Assembly: GCA_005878985.1 (NCBI GenBank)
Contig: VBMA01000093.1
Span: 1-38,386, forward strand
Direction: 5' to 3'
Origin: Methanobacteriota archaeon
GTDB taxonomy: Archaea > Thermoplasmatota > Thermoplasmata > RBG-16-68-12
DNA: 38,386 nt
Of this stretch, positions 8,714 through 19,900 are shown one piece after another. A program made the position numbers and the translations under genes. Under the pieces are notes generated by a model. It saw nothing but the letters and a program-made list of their open reading frames with translations. It was not told the DNA's origin and made no database searches. Position 1 is the stretch's first letter. Each line of letters starts with the position of its first letter.

Positions 8714-9088
8714 ATGATCCAAATTGACGTGGAGGTCCCGGACCGGCCGGGAGAGCTCGCGAAGCTCGCGGCGATCCTGGGAGATGCGGGCATCAACATC
8801 GACGCGATCGGCGCCGAGTCTGCGGGCGGGCGATCGTACGTGAGCCTGATCGTCAACCAGCCGATGCAGGCCCGGGAGGCGATGATGAAGAGCGGATACG
8901 CTTGCTCGACGCGGACCGTCCTCGTCGTCCGCCTAGACGACAAGCCGGGCGCACTGGCCGCCCTCGCCCGGAAGCTGGGCGATGCCGGCGTCGATGTCGT
9001 CAGCGCGATCCACCTCGGCACCGTGGGCGGCCATGCCCAGGTCGCGCTCGGTGTCGACAACTTGGAACGGGCTCGGTCTCTCGTGTGA
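8714..9088 (+). CDS. Double ACT-domain protein
   Basis: A 124-residue protein made of two ACT domains. The first (1-64) starts MIQIDVEVPDRPGELAKLAAIL with GINIDAIGAES. The second (67-124) has VVRLDDKPGALAALARKL and GVDVVSAIHL. Each contains the D-x-P-G-x-L/A turn that forms the ligand-binding interface in ACT dimers, which usually bind amino acids. There is no attached enzyme domain, so it probably acts as a free-standing amino-acid sensor or regulatory subunit (inference). A Shine-Dalgarno-like ggaggggg lies just before ATG 8714. It is transcribed in the same direction as the coiled-coil gene downstream but separated from it by its own promoter. Confidence 0.85.
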   Translation: MIQIDVEVPDRPGELAKLAAILGDAGINIDAIGAESAGGRSYVSLIVNQPMQAREAMMKSGYACSTRTVLVVRLDDKPGALAALARKLGDAGVDVVSAIHLGTVGGHAQVALGVDNLERARSLV

Positions 9089-9165
9089 GCCCTCGACGGA
9101 CCGAGGACGACGCGCTTCCCGCGAGGCCTTCACCGCCCCTTCTCACAACCGATAACCAAAGCCCG

Positions 9166-9179
9166 TTTCTTAAATAAGG
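9166..9179 (+). promoter_or_regulatory. Strong TATA box (cttaaata) for the 468-aa coiled-coil gene
   Basis: The sequence tttcttaaataagg is one of the two best TATA matches in the window. Transcription would start near 9200, leaving a leader of about 45 nt before ATG 9248. The same core, cttaaata, lies upstream of the giant gene. Confidence 0.65.
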
Positions 9180-9247
9180 AGCGGGCCGCTCGATTTCTCC
9201 GTACTCGAACCGCGAGGAGATGCCCTCGCGACCTAGGCGGCCAGCGT

Positions 9248-10654
9248 ATGCAAGGGGCGATCGAAGCTCTGCTTTCCGGTCTCGTACTGCGAGGCCTCGG
9301 CCCGGCCCTCTCCGGAATCCTCATGGCCGCTCCGCTGAAGAAAGTCGCCCGGGCGCAGCTCAAGAAGATCTACGTCCTCGATGAGCGCGGCGAGATGGCC
9401 GGGGAATACATCCTCGATCAGGATTGCCCGATCGACTACAACGACTTCCTGAAAGTTTTGCCCGATGAAGGGATCGGCGATCGCGATTCCTTGTTCGTCG
9501 GCGAATATGTTTTCACAGCATTCCAGAGCGGCAAGTTCGTGTTTGTCCTCCTGTCGCGCGGCCAACTCGCGCCCGAGGATGTCAACTGGACCGCCCTCCT
9601 CCTCACGGCCGCGGATTCGCATCTCGCGTCCGCGGCGAATCGCCCTGCGCCGGCCCGCGCCGCCGAACCGAGACCGGAGGTCGACAAGGGAATCGCGGAA
9701 CGCGATGCGCGCCTCCAAGCGAAAGAAAAGTCCCTCGCCGAGCTCGAGGCGAAGCTCAAGGCGGACGCAGCCAACCTGAGTGGACGCCAGGAGGAGCTAG
9801 ACCGTCAGAAGGCGAGGCTCGCGGCCCTCGCGGACTATTCCACCCAACTGCAGGATGCGGTGTCGAAGGGCGCCTCCCGGTCGGCGAAGACCCTGGAGAT
9901 CGCGGAACAGCTCGCGACGAGCTCCAACGAGGATTCGAAGAAGGCCGAGTCGAAGGCCAACTCGGACGCGCGACAAGCATTCGAGCAAGAGCGGAAAGCG
10001 CTCATCGCGGCGAAGACCGAGCTCGAAACTCGCTACCAAGAGGGTTCCGCCAGAATCGCCCAACTCGAAAAGGAGGCGAAGGCCTCGGTCGCCTTCCTCG
10101 AAAAGGAACGGGCGGAGACCGCGGTTCGGTCGGCGGAAGAAGAGAAGACCCGCCGCGAAATCGAGAGCCGGGTGGCCGACCTGAGTCAGCGTTTCACATC
10201 AATGGCGAAAGAGCGGCTCGTGGCCTCGCATCGACCCCCCGGCGAGGTCTCTGATGAAGTTCGGAAGGCGATGGAAGGCGAGAAGTCCGAGCTCGCGCGG
10301 GAGCGCAAGTTCCTGCAACGTCGGGCGATCGAACTCCTGGACCGCGAGGAGCGGGTCCGGGACCGCGAAGCACGGGTCGAGGAACGAGACCGGGATTTCG
10401 GGCGACGGGAGAAAGATCTCTCCACCCGCGAGGAGGATCTAGACCGGCAACGGACGCTCCTCGCCCAAGCGAAGCCGCAGGCGCCCGAGATCCGCGCCGA
10501 ACCGGACGAGGCGAAGAAGGACATCGAGCGGCGCGTGAAGATCATTCAGCAGAAGGCCCTGGAGCTGCTGGACCGGGAGGAAAAACTCCGGAGGCGAGCG
10601 GCGGAGCTCGAGGCGATGGAGGCCCGGCTATCCGGGCGAGTGACGGTCGAGTGA
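9248..10654 (+). CDS. Sensor-like domain plus coiled-coil protein, partner-like to the giant protein
   Basis: I do not recognise a named family for this 468-residue protein. Residues 1-30 are hydrophobic or amphipathic (IEALLSGLVLRGLGPALSGIL) and may sit on the membrane; ATG 9323 (MAAPLKKVAR) is an alternative start. Residues about 38-130 form a compact domain opening KKIYVLDERGEMAGEYILD and containing GKFVFVLLSRG. It matches, by eye, the domain just inside the membrane helix of the giant protein downstream. An Ala/Pro linker (about 133-150) leads into about 310 residues of highly charged coiled coil. Two copies of one motif occur near the end: FLQRRAIELLDREERVR (about 355) and IIQQKALELLDREEKLR (about 432). 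The giant protein ends with the same pair. A joint structural role is likely but inferred. Confidence 0.85.
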   Translation: MQGAIEALLSGLVLRGLGPALSGILMAAPLKKVARAQLKKIYVLDERGEMAGEYILDQDCPIDYNDFLKVLPDEGIGDRDSLFVGEYVFTAFQSGKFVFVLLSRGQLAPEDVNWTALLLTAADSHLASAANRPAPARAAEPRPEVDKGIAERDARLQAKEKSLAELEAKLKADAANLSGRQEELDRQKARLAALADYSTQLQDAVSKGASRSAKTLEIAEQLATSSNEDSKKAESKANSDARQAFEQERKALIAAKTELETRYQEGSARIAQLEKEAKASVAFLEKERAETAVRSAEEEKTRREIESRVADLSQRFTSMAKERLVASHRPPGEVSDEVRKAMEGEKSELARERKFLQRRAIELLDREERVRDREARVEERDRDFGRREKDLSTREEDLDRQRTLLAQAKPQAPEIRAEPDEAKKDIERRVKIIQQKALELLDREEKLRRRAAELEAMEARLSGRVTVE

Positions 10655-10918
10655 ACCGGATTCCCCTCCAGAAGGAATCAGGTCAGATAACCACCAAACG
10701 GCGCTTAAATAGGTCCGAACGGAACCCCGCTGCAACGCCACGCAGACGCTCGTCAGAGTCGTGACGGCTTTGAACGTCTCATGTGCAGAACTGCCAGGTT
10801 CCAACCACGACGTCGCGCGAAGGGACTCAACCGGAATCCCCGGGCCTTCCGCTGCGTCGATGAGCGGTACCGCCACTCCGTCTAACCGCTCCCTCCCAGT
10901 CCGCGCCGTGGTGTTTTC
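10655..10918 (+). other. Promoter and long leader of the giant gene
   Basis: This 264-base gap holds a strong TATA box at 10702-10712 and then about 180 nt of leader before GTG 10919, far longer than the near-leaderless starts common in this window. A 34-codon ORF (ATG 10780 to TAA 10884; MCRTARFQPRR) lies inside it, out of frame with the giant. Nothing shows that it is translated. Confidence 0.45.
10702..10712 (+). promoter_or_regulatory. Strong TATA box (cttaaata) upstream of the giant gene
   Basis: The sequence cgcttaaatag shares the core cttaaata with the promoter of the neighbouring coiled-coil gene. It predicts transcription from about 10735. Confidence 0.6.
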
Positions 10919-13900
10919 GTGAAGGCGCGAACCGCGTTCCTCGTCGCCTTCGTCATGCTGGCAACCGCCGCCCTGGTGGTCGTAAGCCAGTCGATGCCCG
11001 ACCCGCTCGCGGAATTCAGATCTCCCGACGGTCGGCTCACGATTCCCGGGCGTGCGTTGACCCCGGAACTGCAACGGCTGCTGTTTCATGGGAATGATCT
11101 GCAGCCTTTCACCAATGTCACCTTCCTTCTCCCGGCGCGATCTTCGTATCCGACGGAGCGCCTCGTCGCAATCTCATTCACGTCTCCAAATCTCAACGTC
11201 TTCGTTCATCCGCGTCAAGCGCCGGAAACGTGGGGCAGCGCGATCAATCACGTCCTCCGAGTGTGGTTCCCTCCGATCGACTGGCACGAGGTGGCAGTCG
11301 GATTCCGAGACTCGATCCGGGACGGCGTCGGGTGGTTTTTCGATCTCTTCACGATGAATGCTAGGGCCGACGCATTGACGGTGGATTCGACGACCGTCGC
11401 ACTCGTCGACCCCGCCGCGGCAACCTGCACGACCTCTCAATCGGCGACCGCGGGCGACAACGCGGTGCTCGTGATGCTCAGCAATCGAGGGCCCACCGCG
11501 TACACAAGCGTTACGTACGGAGCGGCGAGCCTCAGCCTGATTCCCGGGACCGCCACGAGCGGCACCGGAATCGTGCGCACGGAGATGTGGTTCTTCCAAG
11601 GCGTGATTCCAAGCGGCGCTCAGACGATGACGGCCACGCTCGTGAGTGGCACCGCGAAACAGGTGTGTGCCACGGTCCTCCTAGGGGGAGTATTGGCCAC
11701 GACCCCGACCGCGGGAGGAACCACGGCGAGCGGGACGACCGCGAATCCGAGCATTTCGATTTCCCCGGCATCCGCCGGCGAACTGGCTTTCGCGGTCCTG
11801 GGGATTCGAGGGACCACGGCACCGACGGCCGTCACCGGCACGGCCGCAACCGCGATGTCTCTCTACGGAATCGCGCCGACTCAGTGCGCCGCCGCACCCA
11901 CCACTTTTTGCGGCGCGGGAGCCGACATGCCCTTCCCCGGCACGGCAATCACCTGGACGGACGGCAACGCCACCGACTGGGTCATCTCCGCGGTCCGCGT
12001 GCTGCCCACCCCGAACTGCGGCGTTGCGTCGGGGAACTGCTATCGGATCGGAGCCGGCGGGACGTGGGCCACGGGTGCGAACTGGTCGAATACGTCCGGC
12101 GGGGCCGCGTGTAGCTGCACTCCCGTCGCGACGAACGATGTGATCTTCAATGCCACTCCCACCGGCACCACGACCCTTGCGGCAGCCACCACGATCGCGA
12201 GCATCGACATGACGGGCTTCACCGGCACGCTCGACACGACCGCATCCAACTGGGCTCTCACGGTCAACGGGCCATTCGCGATTCAGGGGACGGTCCAGGC
12301 TCGGAGTTCGACGATCACCGTCACCGGGGATGTCGACGTGCTCACCGCGGGGACGATCGTCAATCTCGGCGCATCGAGCTGGACGGTCAACGGACTGTGG
12401 ACCAATCTCTCGACCTCCGTCTCGTGGGCCGCGGGGACGAGCACGGTGACGATCCGAGATGCCGGGAGCGGACCACTGACGTTCGCCGCGCTGGCCGGCG
12501 GGACGAACGAGTTCAACAATCTCACGCTCGACGCCAGTGTGACCCCCAGCATCACGTACACGATGGCGGTCAACGCGCTGAGGATGGGAGGGACGCTCAC
12601 GATCCGCAACTCGACGGGCGGGGCGACGGGACCGACCATCTTGACGACATCCGCGTCGAACTTGGGCATCACCGCGGGGGCGCTCACCCTCTCGACTTTC
12701 GGAAGCCTGACGGCGAATGGGTCAACCGTCGTGGTCAACGGCAACCTGAACGTCAGCGCTGCGAACGGCTACGTCGTCATGGGTACGTCGACTTGGACCG
12801 TCACGGGGACTTGGACGAACGCGTCGACATCCGCCTCATGGACTCCCGGGACCGGCACGGTCACCTTCACGAGTGCGACCGGCGGGACGATGACGTTCGC
12901 CGGGACGAATCTTCCGAGCAACGAGTTCAACAACATTTCGTTCACCTCCTCGGCGGCGTCCGCCCAGACCTTCACCATGGGGACAAGGGCCCTCATCTGG
13001 GGCGGGACGCTCACGATCTCGGACGGTTCTTCGACGACGGCGCTCGCAACCGCCAATCTCGGCCTGACCGGCGGCGCCCTCGTTGTCGGCAATGGCGGCA
13101 TCCTCACCGCGAACGCGTCTACGGTCTCTGTGTCGAGCGTGGCGATGACCGGGGGGACGAGCGGAACGATCACGCTCACGAGCAGCTCGTTCACGAGCAC
13201 CGGTAACTGGGACACGAGTGGCGCCGGCTCCGTGTTCACGAAAGGCACGAGCACGGTGACGATGAACGGGGTGGCCAACATCGCGATTCTGAACGCGGGC
13301 AACAACTTCAACAACCTGGTCCTCTCGGCGGCGGGAACGGTCACCCAAACCGGCCTCGTGGACGTCTCCGGGACCTTGACGGTGAGTGCCGGCTCAGTCC
13401 TCGCGAGCGGCACCTTCACGCTGACCGTGGCCACCCTCGCAGCGAACATGGCGGGTGGAATCACCGGGGGCGCGGCGGGCACGAAGACGATCACCGGGAA
13501 TGTCAGCATCGCCGCCTCGGGATACTTCAGCTTCGGCGCGACGACTTGGAACTTTGGCGGTTCGTGGACGAACTCGACGACGAGCGGATCGTGGTCCGCC
13601 GGAACGGGCACGGTTGTCTTCAATTCCGGCTCGTCTCGCACCATGACCTTCGCCAACTTGGGAGCCTCGGAATTCAACAACGTGCAGTTCAGCCCGACCG
13701 CCGCGGCCACGTTCACCATGGCGACGAACGGACTCCGATGGGGAGGCACGTTGACCCTCAACAACAATGCGGCCCTGGCGACCGCGAACCTCGCGTTGAC
13801 GGGCCCGGGAGGGAACCTCACCGTGAACAACGGGGCCACCTTGACCGCGGGCACGTCCGTCGTGAGCGTGACCAACGTGACGATGACCGGCGGGACCTCC

Positions 13901-16900
13901 GGGACGATCACGGCCGCAGGCTCCTGGACCGTCGCAGGGAACTGGGACACGTCCGGAGCGGGCTCCGTCTTCACGGCGGCTTCCAGTTCCGTCACGATGA
14001 GCGGAGCCGCGAAGACCGTCAAGACTCTGAACGCGTCGAACGGCTTCGGCGCACTCACGATCAGTGGCACCGTCACCGCGGCATCGGCGACCACACTCGC
14101 CGGCCTCCTGACGGTCAGCGGCACCTTCGACACGACCGCGACCAACTACGGCCTGTTCGTGGGCGGCGGCCTGACGGTCAGCGGTGCCGCGGCAGTCCTC
14201 CGATCAAACGGATCGACCGTCTCGGTGGCCGGGAATGTTTCCGTGAACAATCCGGCCGGCTACATCACGTCCGGCGGCGCCGGTTCGTGGACCGTCTCCG
14301 GATCCTGGACAAACGCGTCCACGTCCGCGTCCTGGAATTTCGCGTCTCCAATCACGTTCAACTCATCGGCCTCTCAGACGATGACCTTCGCCGTCCTTCC
14401 GGGAGCAGCCGCCGAGTTCAACGACATCGCGTTCAACAGCGGCGCGTCGACCGTCACGTTCACCATGGCGACGAACCGCCTCATCTGGTCGGGGACCTTG
14501 TCGGTCCAGGGCGGGGCCGGAGCGACGACCCTCGCGACGAGCAACCTGACCCTCACCGGCGGCGCACTCACGATCGGTAACGGGGGTGTGCTGACGGCGA
14601 ATGCATCCGCGGTGAGTGCATCGAACGTCACGATGACGGGCGGTGCGTCAGGTACGCTGACGCTGACCACCGGCGCATGGACCGTCACGGGTAACTGGGA
14701 CACATCTGGCGCAGGCTCGACATTCACGGGCGGAGCCAGCACCGTGACGATGACCGGAGCGGGCACGACCGTCAAGCTCCTGAACGCGTCGAACGGGTTC
14801 GCCGCTCTTGCCGTCAGCGGCACCGTCTCGGCCGCCTCGGCCCTCACGACGGCGGGACTCGTCACCGTGAGTGGTATGCTCGACACGACGGGCGCGAACT
14901 ACGGCCTCACGATTGGTGGCGGGCTCACCGTCAGCGGGGCGAGCGGGGTGCTCCGCTCGAATGCGTCGATCGTCTCGGTGGCCGGGAACGTGAATGTCAA
15001 CAACGCCGCGGGCTACATCACGTCGACGTCCGGTGGTTCTTGGACGGCGTCCGGGTCGTGGACGAACGCCTCGACGTCGGCCTCGTGGGGTTTTGTCGCC
15101 CCGATCACCTTCAACTCGTCGGCCTCGCGGACGATGACCTTCGGCAACCCGACCCAGGAATTTGGCGGGAACGTCACGTTCAACTCCGGCGCCTCGACGG
15201 TCACTTTCACAATGGCCACGAACAGCCTGGCCGTCGGCGGGACGCTGACGATCTCAGGCGGAGCCGGAACGACGACGCTGAACACGAGTGGATCAAATCT
15301 CGCCATCAACGCGGTCACGTTGGTCGTGAACGCGGGAGGAGCCCTCACGGCCAACGGATCCTCGATTACCGTCACGTCGATGGACACCCACCTCGGGACA
15401 TTCACGGTCGGCGCCTCGAACGTCGTCGTGAACGCATCGGGCGGCTCCATGAACATCACGCAGACCGTGAACAATCTCACGGTCAGTCCCGCCGTCTCGA
15501 CGACCTTCACCGGATCTCTCACGTGGACCGGAACGCTCGCCTTCACGAACGCCGGGACCGTCGCATTCGGAACGAACAGCCTGACCTCCAGCGGCGCCGC
15601 GACGTTCACGTTCGCATCGGCGACGATCACGATGAGCTCGGGGAACTGGGATACGTCCTCGGCCACGACCTTCACGGCGACCAGTTCGACGGTTACCTTC
15701 TCAGGGACCGGGAACCTTCGAATCGGGGGAAGCGCCTCCTTCAATGCGCTCACGGTCAGCGGCGGCACCCGGACTCTTCAGAGCCAACTCACGACGGCGG
15801 GATTGCTGACCCTTTCGGGCGGCATCCTCGCGAAGGGGACGAGCGCGCTTACCGCCAACGCCGGACTCACGATGTCGGGAGGCGCGCTCACCTCCACGTC
15901 CGGCGGGGTCAGCATCACCGGCAACGTATCGATCGCGGCGGCGTCCTACATCGTCTTCGGGTCCGAGACTTGGACCGTGAGTGGCTCGTGGACGGACAAT
16001 TCCACGTCGGCGAGTTGGTCGATTGGAACCGCGACCGTGGCCTTCAACGCGTCGTCGGCGCAGACGATCACGTTCGCCGCTCTCCCGGGCAACGCACCCG
16101 AGTTCTACAACGTGACCTTCAACAGCGGCGCGTCGACGGTCACATTCACGATGATGACGAACGCCCTGGCTTGGTCCGGAATCCTCACGGTCCAAGGAGG
16201 GGGCGGGGCGACGACGCTCGCTACGGGCAATCTTGGCCTCATCGGAGGCGCCATCGCCGTCGGCAATGCGGGAGTCCTCGCTGCGAACGCCTCCGCGGTG
16301 TCAATCTCCGGATTGACGATGATCGGAGGGGCGAGCGGCACGTTGACGCTGACGACCGGTTCATGGGCCGTCTCCGGCAACTGGAACACCAGCGGGCCGG
16401 GCTCCGTATTCTCGAAGGGAACATCGACGGTCACGTTGACTGGGTCCGGGCAGACGGTATCCATCCTCAACGCTTCGAACGGGTTCTACAACCTCACCGT
16501 CTCGGGGACCGTCACTCAGTCCACCGCCGTCGATGTGACCAATTCGTTGGCGGTGAGCGGAACGCTGACCACCGGAGGGTTCAACATTACGGGCGGCTCG
16601 AACCTCTTCGTCCCGGATGGTGGCACCCTGGCGGCCGGCACCTCGACGTCCACGTTCACGAACGTCACGATGACCGGAGCGGTCTCGGGTACGATCACCC
16701 TGACGGGCGCATGGACCCTGGGCGGTTCTTGGAACAGCACCGGCGCAGGCTCGGTTCTGAACTCCGGGACCTCGACCGTGACCTTCACCGGGACCTCTCA
16801 GACCGTCAGCCTCGCGTCGGGCCAGATGTTCTACAATCTCACGATCGGCGGTACGGTTTCCATCAACTCGTCCGTGACCGTGGCGTCGACTTTGACAGTG

Positions 16901-19900
16901 AACAACGGCGCTGTCCTCACAAAGACCGGCCAGACCATCGCCTTCAACACCTTGACGCAGAACGGGACCGGGAGCATCGTCGACGGAGCAATCACCGTCG
17001 TGAACTTCTCCGTCACGAACAGCGATGGAACGAATCTCACAGCCATCGGCGTGTTCACGACGTGGACGATCGACGCGGACTACACGTGGACCCATTCATC
17101 GACGGTCGCGACCTCGACGATCACCTTCACGATCGGAGGGAACACGAGCGGGCAGCGATTCAATGTGACGAAGGACGCCGTGGACTTCACGAACGGACTC
17201 GTGAACGGTTCCGGTCAGATCGTCTTCGCGATGCTCGGCTCGGATCCGGTCGTCGACGTCCGCCTTACATCGCCCTGCGGGGGCAACCGATATTGGATCG
17301 GTGGGACCGGTAGCTGGTCCCAGACGGCCCACTGGGCGGATTCGACGGGCGGGGCGAACGGATGCTCCGTGCCGAACTCTTCGAACCCCGTCTTCTTTGA
17401 CGCGAACTCCGGAGGCGGAACCGTCACGATTACTCTGAATGTGGCGGTGACTTCGCTGAACACGACCGGGTGGGCCGGGACGATCGCGATCGGATCGTTC
17501 GACCTCGCGGTGAGCGGCGACATCGTCCATGCGGCGGGAATCATTTCGATTGGCGCCTCCTCGAATGCCGGCCTGACGGCCACCGGGACGCTCACTCTCT
17601 TGGGTTCCGCAGTCCTCGACGGGTCTGGCGTGGCGTCTTTGGTCACCATCGCCGGTGACACGTCAATCACGAGTGCATCGGCCTACTTCCGGATGGGCAG
17701 CGGCACCTGGACATTCGGAGGGTCCTGGTCCAACAGCAGCACTTCGACGAACTGGGTCGCAGGAACCGGCGTCGTCATCTTCGATTCTTCGTCCTCGCAG
17801 ACGCTGACTTTTGCGAATCTCGCGGGCGACGAATTCCACGATGTGACATTCCAGTCCGCCGCGGGCAGCGGGACAATCGTCTTCTCGATGGCGGCGACCG
17901 GCCTTCGCTGGAGCGGACTCCTCGCCATTCAAGATTCCGTGGGTTCGACGACCACGCTGGCAACATCGAATCTCTCCCTGACCGGCGGATCCCTTGCGGT
18001 CGGCAACTCGGGAACCCTCATCGCAAGCACGTCGAGCGTCGCCGTGGTCAACGTCACGATGACCGGCGGCGCCTCCGGTACGCTGACCCTCACGAGCGGG
18101 TCTTGGACCGTGAGCGGGCAGTGGAACACGTCGGGGACGGGTTCGACGTTCGCTCGGGGCACGAGCACGGTCACGATGTCGGGCACGTCGGCGAGCGTCG
18201 CGACCCTCGACGCAAACAATGGATTCACCAACCTGGCGATCTCCGGCACGATCACGCAGAGCACCGCGCTCGACGTGCGCGGCACGCTGTCCGTGACGGG
18301 CACGCTCACCACATCGGGGAACAACATCACGGGCGGTGCCAACCTCACGATCTCTGGAGGCGGGAGCCTGATCGGGACCGCATCATCGATCGTCGTCTCC
18401 GGGGTGACGATGAACGACGCGGGGACGAACTCCATTTCCCTGACGATCGGCTCGATTTCCGCGTCGGGCTCATGGGACACCTCCGGATCGTCGTCGGCGT
18501 TCACAGCCGGCTCGTCCACGGTGACCCTCACCGCCGCCACCGGAACAATCGCGATCGGGCCCGCTCAGTCACTCGCGACCTTGATCATCGCCGGAAGCGT
18601 CACGATGGCATCTCCGTTGACGGTCTCCTCCCTCACGATCATCTCCGGCGGACTCGCTAAGGGCCCGCACGCGCTGACGGTGAACGGGAACCTGACGTTG
18701 GCCGGGGGCTACCTCACCTCGACGTCCGGGTCCGCCTCCATCGCAGGAAACGTGAACGTGTCTTCGTCGTCGTCCTACATCGCGTTTGGCTCGGGAACCT
18801 GGATCATCTCCGGGAATTGGACGAACGCCTCGACCTCGGCATCTTGGTCCGCTGGGTCCGCCGTCGTCACATTCGACGCGACGACCGATCAGACGATGAC
18901 GTTCGCCGGAGCCAACTTGGCCGGCAACGAATTCAGCACGGTCGAGTTTGACAGCGGCTCCTCGACCACGACGTTCACGATGACCTCCGACGGACTTGCG
19001 GCGCAGACCATCACGATCCAAGGTGGCCCCGGGACGACCACGTTGACGACCTCGGGCGCGAGTCTCCCGATTCTCGCGAATGCCCTGACGGTTGACGTTG
19101 GCGGGGCACTCGCCGCGAACGCGAGCATCCTGACGGTTCGGTCCCTGAACACTGCCAGCGGCGCATTCGCTGCCGGGACCTCGACCGTCGTCGTCAGCAT
19201 CTCCGGCGGCTCCATCAACGTCCCGCAGACTCTGCACGACGTCGTCGTGAGCCCCGGCATCAGCACGACCTTTGCCTCGAGCATCACTTGGTCCGGGGCG
19301 CTGACACTGACGGACTCCACGACCACCTTCGACGGCAACCTGACTTCGAACGGCCTTGCGGTCCTCAACCTCGGAACCTCCACGATCTCCATCGCAGGAT
19401 CGTGGGACACCTCTTCCGCGGCGAGCCTCACATCGATCGGGTCCGCGGTGACCTTCACCGGTGACAGCGGCACGATCACCCTCGGTGCAGGCCAGCGGTT
19501 CGCCACACTGACCATCGCGGGGACCGTCGCTCTCGGGTCCGATCTGACCGCGGACACCCTGACCGTGACGAGCTCGAGCGTCCTGACGATGACGAGCCAC
19601 GGCATCGCATTCAACAGCCTGGCGGTCAACGGGACGATTGCGGATGGACCCGTGAACGTGACCGACCTTTCGGTCACGAACAACGATACGACCGCCTTGG
19701 TCACGATCGCGGGGTTCCGCGAGTGGTCCCGAGGGTCCTCGTACGCCTGGACCCATACCTCGAGCGAATCGTCCCAGACAATCACGTGGTCGATCGGTGG
19801 AAATGCCGCGGGCATCCCGTACACCGTGACGAAAGACGGCTCGTCGTTCGCAACCGGAACCGTCAACAGTTCCGGTCAGGTCGTCTTCACCATGCTCGGC

